Assembly (NCBI RefSeq): GCF_002305895.1
Contig: NZ_CP022203.1
Location: 6,048,001-6,112,000 of the forward strand
DNA length: 64,000 nt
Direction: 5' to 3'
Origin: Corallococcus macrosporus DSM 14697
GTDB lineage: Bacteria > Myxococcota > Myxococcia > Myxococcales > Myxococcaceae
Part shown: one piece after another, positions 54,786-63,742 of the stretch
Layout of the letters: the number at the start of each line of letters is the position of its first letter
Numbering within the stretch: position 1 is the stretch's first letter
Made by a program: the position numbers and the translations under genes
The notes under the pieces: generated by a model
Databases searched by the model: none
What the model saw: only the letters and a program-made list of their open reading frames with translations
Told to the model about the DNA's origin: nothing

Positions 54786-55523
54786 TCACCCCCGGGCGGC
54801 GTCCTCCGGGAGCAGCACCAGGCCGTCGCGGCCAAAGCGCGTCACCGTCGCGCGCAGCTCCGCGTCCGCCAGGCCCGTGGCCGCCACCACGTCTTCCAGG
54901 GCGAGCCCCTCCACCGCCATCTTCAGCACCAGCAGCGCGGGCGGCGTGGCGGCCATGTAGAAGGTCCGCAACTGCTCCGGATGGCGCCACAGCAGCGCCA
55001 GCTCCGCGCCCGCCTCGGGGGGACTCGGGGCGCCCCGGGCCCGCACGTAGGCGCACAGCCGGAAGTCCTGCTCCAGCACCACCAGCGTGGGGTTGGCCGT
55101 CAGCCGCGCCACGCGTGGGGGGGCGGGAGCCTCGGAGGCGAACACGGCGAAGTCGGTCCACTCGAAGCGGGCCAGCGCGGGCAGGAAGGGCGCCAACGCC
55201 CGCGAGGACACCTCGTCCGAGAGGAACGCGGGGAAGCCCTCACCCAGGTGGTTGAGCTCGTGGTGCCGCGCGGGCCGGGTCCGCGTGAAGCCCGCCACCA
55301 GCGCGTCCCATGCGTCCGGCGTCACCGCCTGGCGCGTCAGCGGGAACACCTTCTCCAGGGCCGCGCGCACATGGCCGAGCACGAAGCCGCCGTACAGCGC
55401 CACCCGTTCGCGCGGCGCGTCCCACCCGGGATGCCTCGCGTACAGCGCCGTCAACGACGCCGGACCGGGCTGGGCGAGGTAGGCCCCCATGCTGTCGAAG
55501 AAGGCTCGCAGGGAGGGCTTCAT
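54786..55523 (-). CDS. DUF2063 protein, HvfC/BufC-like partner
   Basis: 245 residues. An N-terminal helical DUF2063 domain (LRAFFDSMGAYLAQPGPASL, YGGFVLGHVRAALEKVFPLT) is followed by a second helical domain, and the C-terminus carries a winged-helix-like helix (VVAATGLADAELRATVTRFG). In known bufferin/oxazolin operons this protein works with the DUF692 maturase to engage the precursor peptide. The ATG overlaps the maturase TGA by four bases (ATGA), supporting a 1:1 complex. The start is the ATG at 55523; the longer frame is shadow. Confidence 0.85.
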   Translation of the reverse strand: MKPSLRAFFDSMGAYLAQPGPASLTALYARHPGWDAPRERVALYGGFVLGHVRAALEKVFPLTRQAVTPDAWDALVAGFTRTRPARHHELNHLGEGFPAFLSDEVSSRALAPFLPALARFEWTDFAVFASEAPAPPRVARLTANPTLVVLEQDFRLCAYVRARGAPSPPEAGAELALLWRHPEQLRTFYMAATPPALLVLKMAVEGLALEDVVAATGLADAELRATVTRFGRDGLVLLPEDAARG

Positions 55524-56383
55524 CGCGACGTGGCCTCCCGCAGCGCCGCTCGCGCCACGTCCGCCTCGTCCAGCACCGCGTCCAGCGAGGGAATGTCCTG
55601 GTCCCACTCGATGAGCGTCGCCACCGGGCCGGTGCGCGCCAGCACGTAACGATAGAGCGACCACACGTCGTCACAGACGCGGTCGCCGTGCGTGTCCACG
55701 ATGACGTCCGGGTAGCGCGTGTGGCCCGCCAGGTGAATCTGCACCACGCGCTCCAGCGGCAGCGCATCCACGAAGGCCCGCGCGTCGTACCCATGGTTGC
55801 GCGCGTTGACGTAGACGTTGTTCACGTCCAGCAGCAGCCCACAGTCCGCCTGCTCGACGACGTGGCGGAGGAAGTCCGCCTCCTGGAGCGTGCCGCCGGG
55901 CATCCGCGCGTAGTAGCTGGGGTTCTCCAGCAGGAAGGGACGGCCCACCCGCTCCATGACCTCGCGCACGCGGGGCACCACGTGCTCCACCGCGGCCTCG
56001 CTGAAGGGCAGCGGCAGCAGGTCATGCAGGTACACGCCGTCCAGCCGCGAATAACAGAGGTGGTCCGAGAAGAAGGGCGCGTCCACCCGCTTCACCAGCG
56101 CCGCCAGGCCGCGGACGTAGTCATCATCCAGCGCGTCCGGACCGCCGATGTTCAACCCCACGCCGTGGGGCAGCACGGGCCACCGCTCCGCGCACGCCTC
56201 CAGCGCGCGCTGCGAGCGCCCGCCCAGCGACAGGAAGTTCTCCGGAATGATTTCAACCCAGTCGAGCGCCCGTCCGGTCCGTGGAAGCTCCGCGTAGAAG
56301 CTCCTGCGCAGCCCGATGCCCGCGCCCAGTGGCTTCAACCCATGTCGCTGTGCGTACGTCACCACGGCGCGAGCCCGCTCCAT
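55520..56383 (-). CDS. DUF692 multinuclear iron oxygenase (MNIO), HvfB/BufB-like maturase
   Basis: 287 residues. A TIM-barrel MNIO enzyme that uses iron and oxygen to modify Cys residues of a RiPP precursor into heterocycles. It starts like the family with LGAGIGLRRSFYAEL and WVEIIPENFL. Metal ligands are expected in VLPHGVGLNIGG, FFSDHLCYS, FLLENPSYYA, GLLLDVNNVYVNARNHGYD, IHLAGHTRYPDVIVDTHGDR and LIEWDQDIPSL. Its gene follows the precursor by 65 bases and overlaps the DUF2063 gene. ATG 56383 is the best start, although no clear ribosome site precedes it. Confidence 0.9.
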   Translation of the reverse strand: MERARAVVTYAQRHGLKPLGAGIGLRRSFYAELPRTGRALDWVEIIPENFLSLGGRSQRALEACAERWPVLPHGVGLNIGGPDALDDDYVRGLAALVKRVDAPFFSDHLCYSRLDGVYLHDLLPLPFSEAAVEHVVPRVREVMERVGRPFLLENPSYYARMPGGTLQEADFLRHVVEQADCGLLLDVNNVYVNARNHGYDARAFVDALPLERVVQIHLAGHTRYPDVIVDTHGDRVCDDVWSLYRYVLARTGPVATLIEWDQDIPSLDAVLDEADVARAALREATSR

Positions 56384-56448
56384 GCGAGGGGAAACGGCCC
56401 GGGCGGCGGAAGATTCCTCCAGCCGCCCGGAACCGGGAGACAGCGGAA

Positions 56449-56703
56449 CTACTCCTGCTTCTGGCCGCTGCACGAGCCCGCGCCGCACGAGCCGGCGCCA
56501 CAGCTCCCCTCGGCGCCCTTCTCCTCGGTGGCGGCGGGGGCGGCCTCCTGGCCCTCCTGCATCTCCGTCGCACCGCTGCTCTCGGCGCCCGTCTCCTCCG
56601 CCGTGGCGGGCTCCATCTCAGCCGACTTCTTGGTCGCGCAGCCGGTGGCCAGCGCGGTGAGGGACAGGGTGCCAACAACCGCTGCAAGCGCCTTGACGTT
56701 CAT
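56449..56703 (-). CDS. HvfA-like metallophore RiPP precursor
   Basis: 84 residues. Hydrophobic signal MNVKALAAVVGTLSLTALAT ends at C22 in a lipobox-like context, then an acidic Glu/Ala-rich spacer. The C-terminal core EGSCGAGSCGAGSCSGQKQE holds three Cys (C68, C73, C78) spaced exactly five apart. The E-G-x-C-G repeat is the hallmark of HvfA peptides, whose Cys are converted by the MNIO partner into copper-binding heterocycles. It is first in the operon before the DUF692 and DUF2063 genes, as in known systems. The lipobox and the three-repeat core are the notable points. Confidence 0.85.
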   Translation of the reverse strand: MNVKALAAVVGTLSLTALATGCATKKSAEMEPATAEETGAESSGATEMQEGQEAAPAATEEKGAEGSCGAGSCGAGSCSGQKQE

Positions 56704-56769
56704 GGTTCGGGACTTCCTTTCGGACTGCTCATACTGCGTGGGGGTGTTGTGCGGAGGTCGTGAGTGCAT

Positions 56770-58239
56770 TCAGGGTGTTTCGCCGTGGCTGCGCCGACCG
56801 ACCACCGAATCACGCAACAGACTGTCTCTGCCGGGCACCAGCGAGACGCCGTTGGGTCCTTCCTGGACACCCAGCGCTTCTAGCAGACCGGCCTGCTCCA
56901 CAAAAGCAGGCTGGGACAAGTGCCGCTCCAGCAGAGCATTGAACAGCGGCTGTCCCGCCACCGCGTCCACCGCGACACCGAATGCGCCGAAAGTCGAGGA
57001 ACCGCCGCGCGCGGCGAGCCGCTCCAACACGTCGTCCAGCCCGCGCGTGTTTCCAGTGAGACGGCGCAATTCCACGTCGAGATGCAACGCGAAGAGCGCT
57101 CCCGTCCAATAGACAGCGAGCGAGAAGCCGTCTTGAGACACGGCCTCGTGCATGGTGCGCGTGTCATTGCCGTCGCGGCCCCGGGCGAAGCCGCCCAGCA
57201 GTTCCTCCCAGGCGCGCCGCGGCGACTGCCGTCCGGAGCGGGCGCGCGCGACCTCCGTATAGTAGGTGGCCAAACCTTCTGACAGCCAGGGAACGCGCGG
57301 CACGAAGACGGGGTGGGCCAGGTGCAGCATCTCGTGCAGGGCCACCCAGTCCCGCTCGAAGTCCTCGGCCCGCGCGTCCTGCCCCACGCTGATGGAGATG
57401 CTGGGCGGCGAGCTCCAGCGCACCATGCCGAAGACGCTGGGCCCCGGGTGTCCCGGTGCGGGGATGACGCGCACGGTGATGCGCGGGTGTGGGAAGGCGC
57501 GCCGCACGGTGCGGACCTCCTCGGCGGCCTTGCCCAGCCAGGTGCACACCGCCGCGTCACTCAGGTGCGTGAAGCGCCCCAGGATGGCCACGTCCAGCAC
57601 CGCGTCCGGAAGGCGCACCTGGCACCGCCGCCCGCCGAAGCCGTGGAAGCCCGAGTCCACCAGGTCCTCGCCCCGCAGCCGGTACACGCCGTTCTCTCCC
57701 GGCTGCCAGGGCAGCAACGCGTCGGTGCCCGCCACCGACAGCTCCACGCGCATGCCCGGCGGCACCACCCGCGGGCGGATGAGGTACGCCCGGCCCGCGA
57801 CGTGACGCGCGTCCCCGTCCCCCGAACCCTGGAAGAAGTCGAGGCCGCGCTTTCGGATGACGGCGTCCAGCGCGTACCGGTAGCGCAAGAAGCGCGTGTC
57901 CCGAGGCAGCAGGACGCGCCCCTCCTCCACGGCCAGGGTCCGGACCGTCCCGTCCTCCAGGAAGGCGGACACCGACGCCACGGCGCCCGGCTGGCTGAAG
58001 AGGAACTCGCGCGGCGCGCGTCCCACCCGCACCACCTCCACGTCCACCGCGTGCTCGGGCTCGCGCACGTAGGTGAGGTGGTAGCGCAGCGTCGCCGCGT
58101 CCTCCGCGGGCCGCCCCCGACGCACCGGCGCGTGGCAGGACAACAGCGTCACGCCCAGCAGGAGAACGGCGGCGGCCCGGACGCGCGCGAACAACGGCGC
58201 CCTGCCCCACCTCCACGGCCCTCCATGCCCACCGTCCAT
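56770..58239 (-). CDS. Gluzincin-type metallopeptidase lipoprotein (M1/M61-like)
   Basis: 489 residues from ATG 58239; an ATG seven codons earlier is also possible. A positively charged start leads to a lipobox (AAAVLLLGVTLLSC). The N-terminal half is beta-rich (RYRYALDAVIRKRG, RPRVVPPGMRVELSV). The zinc motif H302-EMLH (WVALHEMLHLAHP) and the downstream WLSEGLATYYTEVARA supply HExxH and the third ligand Glu, as in gluzincins. A C-terminal helical domain follows (LDDVLERLAARGG). Probably a periplasmic or surface aminopeptidase-like enzyme. It is just upstream of, and co-directional with, the RiPP operon. Confidence 0.8.
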   Translation of the reverse strand: MDGGHGGPWRWGRAPLFARVRAAAVLLLGVTLLSCHAPVRRGRPAEDAATLRYHLTYVREPEHAVDVEVVRVGRAPREFLFSQPGAVASVSAFLEDGTVRTLAVEEGRVLLPRDTRFLRYRYALDAVIRKRGLDFFQGSGDGDARHVAGRAYLIRPRVVPPGMRVELSVAGTDALLPWQPGENGVYRLRGEDLVDSGFHGFGGRRCQVRLPDAVLDVAILGRFTHLSDAAVCTWLGKAAEEVRTVRRAFPHPRITVRVIPAPGHPGPSVFGMVRWSSPPSISISVGQDARAEDFERDWVALHEMLHLAHPVFVPRVPWLSEGLATYYTEVARARSGRQSPRRAWEELLGGFARGRDGNDTRTMHEAVSQDGFSLAVYWTGALFALHLDVELRRLTGNTRGLDDVLERLAARGGSSTFGAFGVAVDAVAGQPLFNALLERHLSQPAFVEQAGLLEALGVQEGPNGVSLVPGRDSLLRDSVVGRRSHGETP

Positions 58240-58795
58240 ATGCGGCGAAGGTTCGCCCATGCCGCGCCGGAGGTGAACGGTGGAGGGAGGGCCCGGGGGC
58301 GCGGGCCAACACCCGGCGGACACCAGCGCACACGCCCTGGGACGGCGGGGCAGGAGGCCCACCGGGCTCAGCGGACCTCCTCCCCGGCGAGCGCCGTCAT
58401 GAACCACGCGCCCGGCCTCGGGGGCCCCCACGTGTCCCTCGGCTCCCGCCGCAGATCACCCGCCGGGTCCGACACAGGCCTGTAAATCCGCGCTTTCAAC
58501 TTTACCAACGCGTCACGCGGGGATGCCGCGATGCATCAGTAAATGTTTGACAAGGGGCGGGGAGGGGCCGGGCGGCAGGCCGCCGCCACGCCACAAAGCG
58601 CAGTGATTCCAGCCAGTTGAACCATCACCCACCCGGGTCTCCGACCCCGGGCCAGCCGGTCCGTCGCCGGGCCGACAGGGGTCCCCGGCGCCGAAATCGA
58701 TGATTGCAAATCGGTAAATCGATTTGCAGAGTGGGTGAGGTGCCCCAGGCGCGCGCGGCCATTCGCGATCGCCGGGGGCGTCATCTCATCCGGCC
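58240..58795. other. Long divergent intergenic region with regulator operator
   Basis: 556 bases between the metallopeptidase start and the fatty acyl regulator. The right third is AT-rich and contains the palindrome annotated separately. A minus-strand frame with a signal-like stretch (MVQLAGITALCGVAAAC) ends after 29 codons and is not taken as a gene. Confidence 0.4.
58705..58728. promoter_or_regulatory. Palindromic operator of the fatty acyl regulator
   Basis: TGCAAATCG (58705-58713) and CGATTTGCA (58720-58728) are perfect inverted copies with a six-base AT-rich spacer, 67 bases before the regulator's ATG. The TTTGCAA-type half-sites match my memory of the RamB/PrpR-type binding sites of this regulator family, which supports autoregulation. 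Confidence 0.65.
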
Positions 58796-60421
58796 ATGAA
58801 CGACAACGCACTGAACGCCAACGTGGGCCTGAAGCTTCGGGGACTGCGGCTTGCCCGGAACATCAAGCAAGCGGACGCGGCCAAGGACCTGGGCGTTTCC
58901 CCGGCGTACCTGAACCTGATTGAGAAGGGCAAGCGGGTGATGCCCTTCCCCCTGCTGTGGAAGGCCCTGCGCTACTTCGACCAGGACCCCGAGCAGTTCA
59001 TGTCCACGCTGGGCGAAGGCCGCGTGGACGAGGCGCTCGCGAAGCTCCTGGACGAGCCGCTCCTCAAGAGCCTGGACATCGACCCGGAGTCGCTCCAGTC
59101 CCTCTCCGCGGAGCCGAAGCTCGCGGGCACGGTGGCGGCGCTCTTCAACCTCTACAAGAACACCCGCACGCAGTTGGAGAACGTGCTGGCGCAGCTCAAC
59201 GTGGAGGAGCGCACGCGCGCCCAGGGCGGGCTGGGGGGCAACGGCGCCGCGCCCGGCGTCCGCTTCGACTACTCGCCCTTCGACGAGGTCAGCGACTTCC
59301 TGGAGAAGCACCGCAACTACTTCCCGGAGCTGGAGGAGCAGGCGGACGCGCTGCGCCGCGACGTGCGCCTGGAGCGGCAGCTCACCAGCGGCCAGCTCAT
59401 CCGGCTGCTGGAGGAGCGCTTCGGCTACCGCGTCCTCTTCGACGACCCGTCCCCCAGCGGCTCGTCCGTGGTGCGGCGCCTGGACCCGGAGGAGCGGACG
59501 CTGACGCTGTCGCCCTTCCTCACCGAGCAGCCGCTGAAGTTCCAGATCGCCGCGTCCATTGGCCTGCTGGTGATGGACCGCGAGAAGCTGCTGGAGCGCG
59601 TGCTGGACGCGGGCCGCATGCGCCACGGCGAGACGCAGCGGCTCATCAAGGTGAACCTGGCCAACTACTTCGCCGGCGCGCTGATGCTGCCCTACGGGGA
59701 CTTCTTCAAGGAGGTGCAGCGCACGCGCTACGACGTGGAGCTGCTCTCCAGCATCTTCGGCTCCACCTACGAGACGGTGGCCCACCGCCTGTGCAACCTG
59801 TCGGACCCGAAGCGGCCGGGGATTCCCTTCCACTTCCTGCGCGCGGACATCGCCGGCAACATCTCCAAGCGCTACAGCGGCACCGGCATCCGCTTCGCCT
59901 CGGGCGGCGGGAGCTGCGCCAAGTGGGCCGTGCACCTGGCCTTCCTCAACCCGTCCCAGCTCACGCGGCAGTACTCCATCATGCCGGACGGCACCGCCTA
60001 CTTCTGCTTCGCCAAGGTGCAGCTCCAGCCCATCGAAGGCTCCATCGTCAAGGGCACCGCGTACTCCATTGGCCTGGGCACCCACGCGGAGAACGCCAAG
60101 TACCTGGCCTACGGCCTGCCCACCACGGACCTGCGCAAGGACGCGATTCCCTCCGGCATCTCCTGCCGCTTCTGCGAGCGCACCGACTGCAACCAGCGCG
60201 CGGCGGCCAGCTACCGCTTCGCCTTCGCCTTCGACGAGTACACGAAGAAGGACTGCTTCTTCTCCCCCATCCTGGTCCACGAGAAGGCCGACAAGGCGGA
60301 GAAGGACCGCGGCCACGGCGCCCACGCCCTGCACGCGGCCAACGGCAACGGGACTGACGGGAGCGAGAAGGACGATTTGTTGGACAAGACCTCCCGCCGC
60401 CGCAAGGGTGGCGACGCCTGA
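58796..60421 (+). CDS. XRE/IrrE-like short-chain fatty acyl regulator (RamB/PrpR/MccR type)
   Basis: 541 residues. An XRE helix-turn-helix (KLRGLRLARNIKQADAAKDL, then GVSPAYLNLIEKGKR) lies at residues 12-50. The middle is an IrrE-like domain whose zinc motif is lost: FQIAASIGLLVMDREKLLER stands where HExxH is expected. The C-terminal DUF2083-type domain has a Cys cluster (SCRFCERTDCNQR, C-x2-C-x4-C) that holds an iron-sulphur cluster in mycobacterial PrpR. These regulators sense short-chain acyl-CoA and control methylcitrate, glyoxylate or branched-chain metabolism. A Gly/Asn/Asp/Lys-rich tail is extra. A TPR gene follows after eight bases. Confidence 0.9.
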   Translation: MNDNALNANVGLKLRGLRLARNIKQADAAKDLGVSPAYLNLIEKGKRVMPFPLLWKALRYFDQDPEQFMSTLGEGRVDEALAKLLDEPLLKSLDIDPESLQSLSAEPKLAGTVAALFNLYKNTRTQLENVLAQLNVEERTRAQGGLGGNGAAPGVRFDYSPFDEVSDFLEKHRNYFPELEEQADALRRDVRLERQLTSGQLIRLLEERFGYRVLFDDPSPSGSSVVRRLDPEERTLTLSPFLTEQPLKFQIAASIGLLVMDREKLLERVLDAGRMRHGETQRLIKVNLANYFAGALMLPYGDFFKEVQRTRYDVELLSSIFGSTYETVAHRLCNLSDPKRPGIPFHFLRADIAGNISKRYSGTGIRFASGGGSCAKWAVHLAFLNPSQLTRQYSIMPDGTAYFCFAKVQLQPIEGSIVKGTAYSIGLGTHAENAKYLAYGLPTTDLRKDAIPSGISCRFCERTDCNQRAAASYRFAFAFDEYTKKDCFFSPILVHEKADKAEKDRGHGAHALHAANGNGTDGSEKDDLLDKTSRRRKGGDA

Positions 60422-60429
60422 GGCCCCCC

Positions 60430-61305
60430 ATGCACCACCCCACCGAAGACACCCAACGCACCCACATCCTCGACGCCATCCAGAAGCAGAAGAACGCGCT
60501 GGCGCCGCTGCGCATCACCGGCTCGCCCACCGAGGTGGGCCAGGGCCTGGTGAACCTGGCCGAGCTGCACGGCCTGCTGGAGGACCACGCCGCCAGCCGG
60601 CAGTTCTACGAGGAGGCGCTCGAGAAGTTCCAGGAGGCCAAGTACAAGCCCGGCCAGGCGCAGGCCCTGATGGGCCTGGGCATCGTGAAGGCGAACTTCG
60701 AGGATCACCGCGGCGCGATTGAGCAGATTGCCCGCGCCGCCATGCTCTTCAACGAGTCCAAGGACCGTGAGGGCGAGGCCCTGGCCCGCGCCTGCATCGG
60801 TGAGTCCCTGCGCTCGCTGGGGCAGCCGGAGGCCGCCGAGGAGAAGTACCAGGAGGCGCTCATCCTGCTGCGCCAGACGCGCAACTCGGAGCGGGTGGCG
60901 CGGCTGCTCATCGACATTGGCGACATCCGCATGGAGAAGGGCGAGTACGAGCCCGCCCGGAAGCGCTTCCTGGAGGCCGTGCCGCTCCTGGAGCAGGGCG
61001 ACGACGCGGAGGCGCTCGCGCTGGGGCACCTGTTGCTGGGCGAATCGGAGGGGCTGCTTGGCAACCACGAGGGCGCGCGCCCGCACCTGCTCCGCGCGGT
61101 GGAGCTGTACCTGGAGCTGCACGACCACGCGTACGAGGCCCGCGCCCGGTGGGACCTGGGCCTGTCCTGCTACTACCAGCAGGACTACGCGGCGGCCCGG
61201 AAGCAGTTCGAGACGCTGATTCCGCTCTACGAGGATTTGAAGCAGACGGGTGAGGTGGCCAAGGTGCGGAACATCCTGGCCCACTTCACCGCGCGCGGCG
61301 TGTGA
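60430..61305 (+). CDS. Cytoplasmic tetratricopeptide repeat protein
   Basis: 291 residues made of about six TPR units (YEEALEKFQEAKYKPGQAQA, YQEALILLRQTRNSERVARL, KRFLEAVPLLEQGDDAEALA). No signal or membrane segment. It starts eight bases after the fatty acyl regulator and is almost certainly co-transcribed. It may modulate that regulator by protein contact, but its partner is unknown. It converges on the DUF1634 gene, and a weak GCGCTC/GAGCGC hairpin lies between them. Confidence 0.85.
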   Translation: MHHPTEDTQRTHILDAIQKQKNALAPLRITGSPTEVGQGLVNLAELHGLLEDHAASRQFYEEALEKFQEAKYKPGQAQALMGLGIVKANFEDHRGAIEQIARAAMLFNESKDREGEALARACIGESLRSLGQPEAAEEKYQEALILLRQTRNSERVARLLIDIGDIRMEKGEYEPARKRFLEAVPLLEQGDDAEALALGHLLLGESEGLLGNHEGARPHLLRAVELYLELHDHAYEARARWDLGLSCYYQQDYAAARKQFETLIPLYEDLKQTGEVAKVRNILAHFTARGV

Positions 61306-61351
61306 GCGCTCTTCCCAGGCAGGCGGAGAGCGCCCGCACACGCGCGCTTCG

Positions 61352-61852
61352 CTACGCGTGGATGCCGGTCCCCACGGCGAGGGCGAGCAGCCCCAGCACC
61401 CCCGCCGCCATCGCCATGTAGCGCCACTCGCCGCGCAGCCCCAGCAGCGTGCCCGCCACCGCGAGCCGCGCCACGGGCGTCACCAGCAGCAGCGACGCGG
61501 CGCCCTTGCGCAATAAGTCGATGGAGACGTGCACGCGCTCGGATTGGGGCAGCGCCTCCAGCCCCAGCGACAGGACGAACATTCCGCCGCTGACGACCGC
61601 GCCCACGCGCAGCACGCGCGCGATCCACCGGTCGCCCACCACGGCGCGCTCACGGTGGTGCTGTTGCGCCTGCTCCGCGGGGCCCACGTCCGGTTGCGCC
61701 AGGGGCGCTCCGTCCATGGGGGGCGCCAACGACGCGGCCCCTCCGGTGACTGCCACGTTGCGCGCGATGGCCTCGGGCTCCGCCGTCGCCGCTGAAATGG
61801 AAGCGCGTGCCGCTCGCTCCTCCTCGGGTTCACTCACTTCAGGATGCTCGGC
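61352..61852 (-). CDS. DUF1634 membrane protein
   Basis: 166 residues from a GTG with a strong purine-rich site (GGAGGGGAGGG) upstream. The N-terminal 70 residues are soluble and Ala/Glu-rich. Three hydrophobic helices follow (VGAVVSGGMFVLSLGL, LLRKGAASLLLVTPVARLAV, MAMAAGVLGLLALAVG) in the DUF1634 pattern. Genes of this family usually sit directly behind a TauE/SafE exporter gene. Here the two overlap by 19 bases, suggesting a complex. Confidence 0.8.
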   Translation of the reverse strand, partial: AEHPEVSEPEEERAARASISAATAEPEAIARNVAVTGGAASLAPPMDGAPLAQPDVGPAEQAQQHHRERAVVGDRWIARVLRVGAVVSGGMFVLSLGLEALPQSERVHVSIDLLRKGAASLLLVTPVARLAVAGTLLGLRGEWRYMAMAAGVLGLLALAVGTGIHA

Positions 61853-62616
61853 CACAATCCCTCCCCTCCCTTCCACAGCATCTGTGCCGCGACCACCAGC
61901 AACACCAGGGCGAACAACCGCTTCAACACCGCCGTGGGCACCATCGGCATCAGCCGGCTGCCCACATACGCGCCGCCCAGGACGCCCACCACCAGCGGCG
62001 ACACCAACGCCAGTTTCAGATGGCCCCTCAACGCGTACGCGGCAACGCTCGCGGCGCCCGTGACGCCAATCATCAGGTTGCTCGTCGCGCTCGCCACCTT
62101 GAACGGCACGTGCATGCCGTACGTCATCAGCGGCACCTTGAGCGGCCCCCCGCCCACCCCCAACAGCGAGGACAGGCCACCGGCCACGAAGGAGCCGGAG
62201 ATGCCCAGCGGGTAGTTGGTGGGCGTGTAGTCATCGAGCGCGGCGGGCTCCTGCTGGGGCGAACGCACGAGCAGCATCTGCAGCGCCACGTAGAGCGTGA
62301 AGAGCCCGAACACCACCGCCACCATCGCCGGCGCCACCAGGGCCGCCACCAGGCCGCCGGCGATGGCGCCCAGCACCGTCGCCAGCTCCAGCGACAGCCC
62401 CAGGCGGATGTCGCTCAGGTGCTTGTGCACGTAACCCGCGGCGGCGGAGCACGAGCTGGCCACCACGCACATCAGGCTCGCCGGAATCGCCTCCTCCAGC
62501 GGGATGTCGAACCCCAGCACCAGCGCGGGAACCAGCACGATTCCGCCACCAATGCCGAGCATCGCGCCCAGCGTTCCCGCGAGCGCGCCCACCGCGATGA
62601 GGAGTAGCAGCGTCAT
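61834..62616 (-). CDS. TauE/SafE-family (TSUP) sulfite/organosulfur exporter
   Basis: 260 residues with about eight hydrophobic helices and two Gly-rich signature repeats: GALAGTLGAMLGIGGGIVLV near the N-terminus and GGLSSLLGVGGGPLKVPLM in the middle. This internal duplication is typical of TSUP permeases, which export sulfite, sulfoacetate and similar anions. ATG 62616 opens directly into the first helix. Its 3' end overlaps the DUF1634 gene. No sulfur-metabolism gene lies nearby to fix the substrate. Confidence 0.9.
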   Translation of the reverse strand: MTLLLLIAVGALAGTLGAMLGIGGGIVLVPALVLGFDIPLEEAIPASLMCVVASSCSAAAGYVHKHLSDIRLGLSLELATVLGAIAGGLVAALVAPAMVAVVFGLFTLYVALQMLLVRSPQQEPAALDDYTPTNYPLGISGSFVAGGLSSLLGVGGGPLKVPLMTYGMHVPFKVASATSNLMIGVTGAASVAAYALRGHLKLALVSPLVVGVLGGAYVGSRLMPMVPTAVLKRLFALVLLVVAAQMLWKGGEGLWPSILK

Positions 62617-62706
62617 TCCTTTTCGAGGATAGGAGCGGATTGACGCTTCGGACAGCGGCATTCCCGGAGAGGGGCCAGGCTCGCCAGGACGCCTGCTCTG
62701 CGGGTG

Positions 62707-63600
62707 TCAGGCCGCCCGCGCGCCCAGCGTTCCTTCGGGGAAGGACTCCAGGAAGCGGGCGCGCGTCCGGGGCGTGAAGGTGCCCCTCGCCATGTAGCCG
62801 TGCAACCGGCGCAGCACGCCGCGCGCCGTCTCCAGCGCGCCCTCCACCTCCGCCGCGAAGTCGAAGGTGTCGTTGCGGTACAGCTCCTGGAACGACAGCC
62901 GCGCGTAGGCGGGCAGCGCGCGCGCGCGGCCCACGGGGCTTGAAAGGAAGAGGCCGGAGACGTACAGGCCGCGCACCCAGCCATCCACCTCCGGTTTGCC
63001 AGGCGCCTGGCCCACCCGCTCCTGGGAGGACAAACGGACCAGCTCGTAGAGCCCGCCGCCAATGCCCCGCCAAGGGAAGCCCGGGCTCTTCACCACCTGA
63101 CACTTCTCCCGCAGCCGCGGCGTGCCGAGCAGCTCCATGCCGTGCAGCTCGCGCAGGTAGAAGAGCGTCTGCGCCCATTCGATGTCGCGGTGCGCCTCCA
63201 ACGCGCGCTCGCCGCGGCGGCGGTGGCGCACCACCAGCCTGTCCACCACCGGATACAGCCGCCGGTCCAGGCACAGGTGCGTGAAGTAGCCCGCGAGCAC
63301 CGCGAGGCCCGGCTCGGTGCCCACCAGCGCCCCGGAGGCCACCAGCTCCGCCATCTTCAGGCCGAAGCCCACGGGGGCGCGCTCGTGGTAGAGCCGGGCG
63401 AAGTGCGGCATCTCCCGCTCCGGCAGGAAGGCGGCGAGCCCCCCGCGGAGGCCTTCGCACAGCGGCAGGTCCGGCAGCGCCGCGCCGAAGCGCGCATAGG
63501 GCAGGTCTTCCGACAACGCACGCACCCAATCCGCCGGCAGCTCACCCGGGTTGGCGGCCATCCGTTCAATGGCGGTCAGATGCATCAGCAGCGTGGGCAT
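62707..63600 (-). CDS. Zinc-dependent phospholipase C-like protein
   Basis: 297 residues starting MPTLLMHLTAIERMAANPGE. Spaced His/Asp residues fit an all-helical metal-binding fold: LPDLPLCEGL, FLPEREMPHFARLYHE, VLAGYFTHLCLDRRLYPVVD and ALEAHRDIEWAQTLFY. The family is a Zn-dependent phospholipase C relative of uncertain activity. There is no export signal, unlike classical phospholipase C. ATG 63600 with AGGGGA directly upstream is preferred to a TTG three codons earlier. It is divergent from pepA. Confidence 0.7.
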   Translation of the reverse strand: MPTLLMHLTAIERMAANPGELPADWVRALSEDLPYARFGAALPDLPLCEGLRGGLAAFLPEREMPHFARLYHERAPVGFGLKMAELVASGALVGTEPGLAVLAGYFTHLCLDRRLYPVVDRLVVRHRRRGERALEAHRDIEWAQTLFYLRELHGMELLGTPRLREKCQVVKSPGFPWRGIGGGLYELVRLSSQERVGQAPGKPEVDGWVRGLYVSGLFLSSPVGRARALPAYARLSFQELYRNDTFDFAAEVEGALETARGVLRRLHGYMARGTFTPRTRARFLESFPEGTLGARAA

Positions 63601-63742
63601 TCCCCTCAACTGCTACCCAGTGCAACGAAGCAATGCAATGCTCGAATGAAATCCAACGCTTTGCGTGTAACAGGGCGGGCGTTACAGTCCGCGCCCTTTC
63701 CGCAGCCCCTGCCCCTTCCAACGTCCAGGAGTTTCACGGCCC

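Noticed and set aside
58536-58811. Minus-strand frame containing a signal-like stretch before the fatty acyl regulator
   Set aside because: Only 29 codons after the possible internal start, and it overlaps the operator region; no support as a gene.
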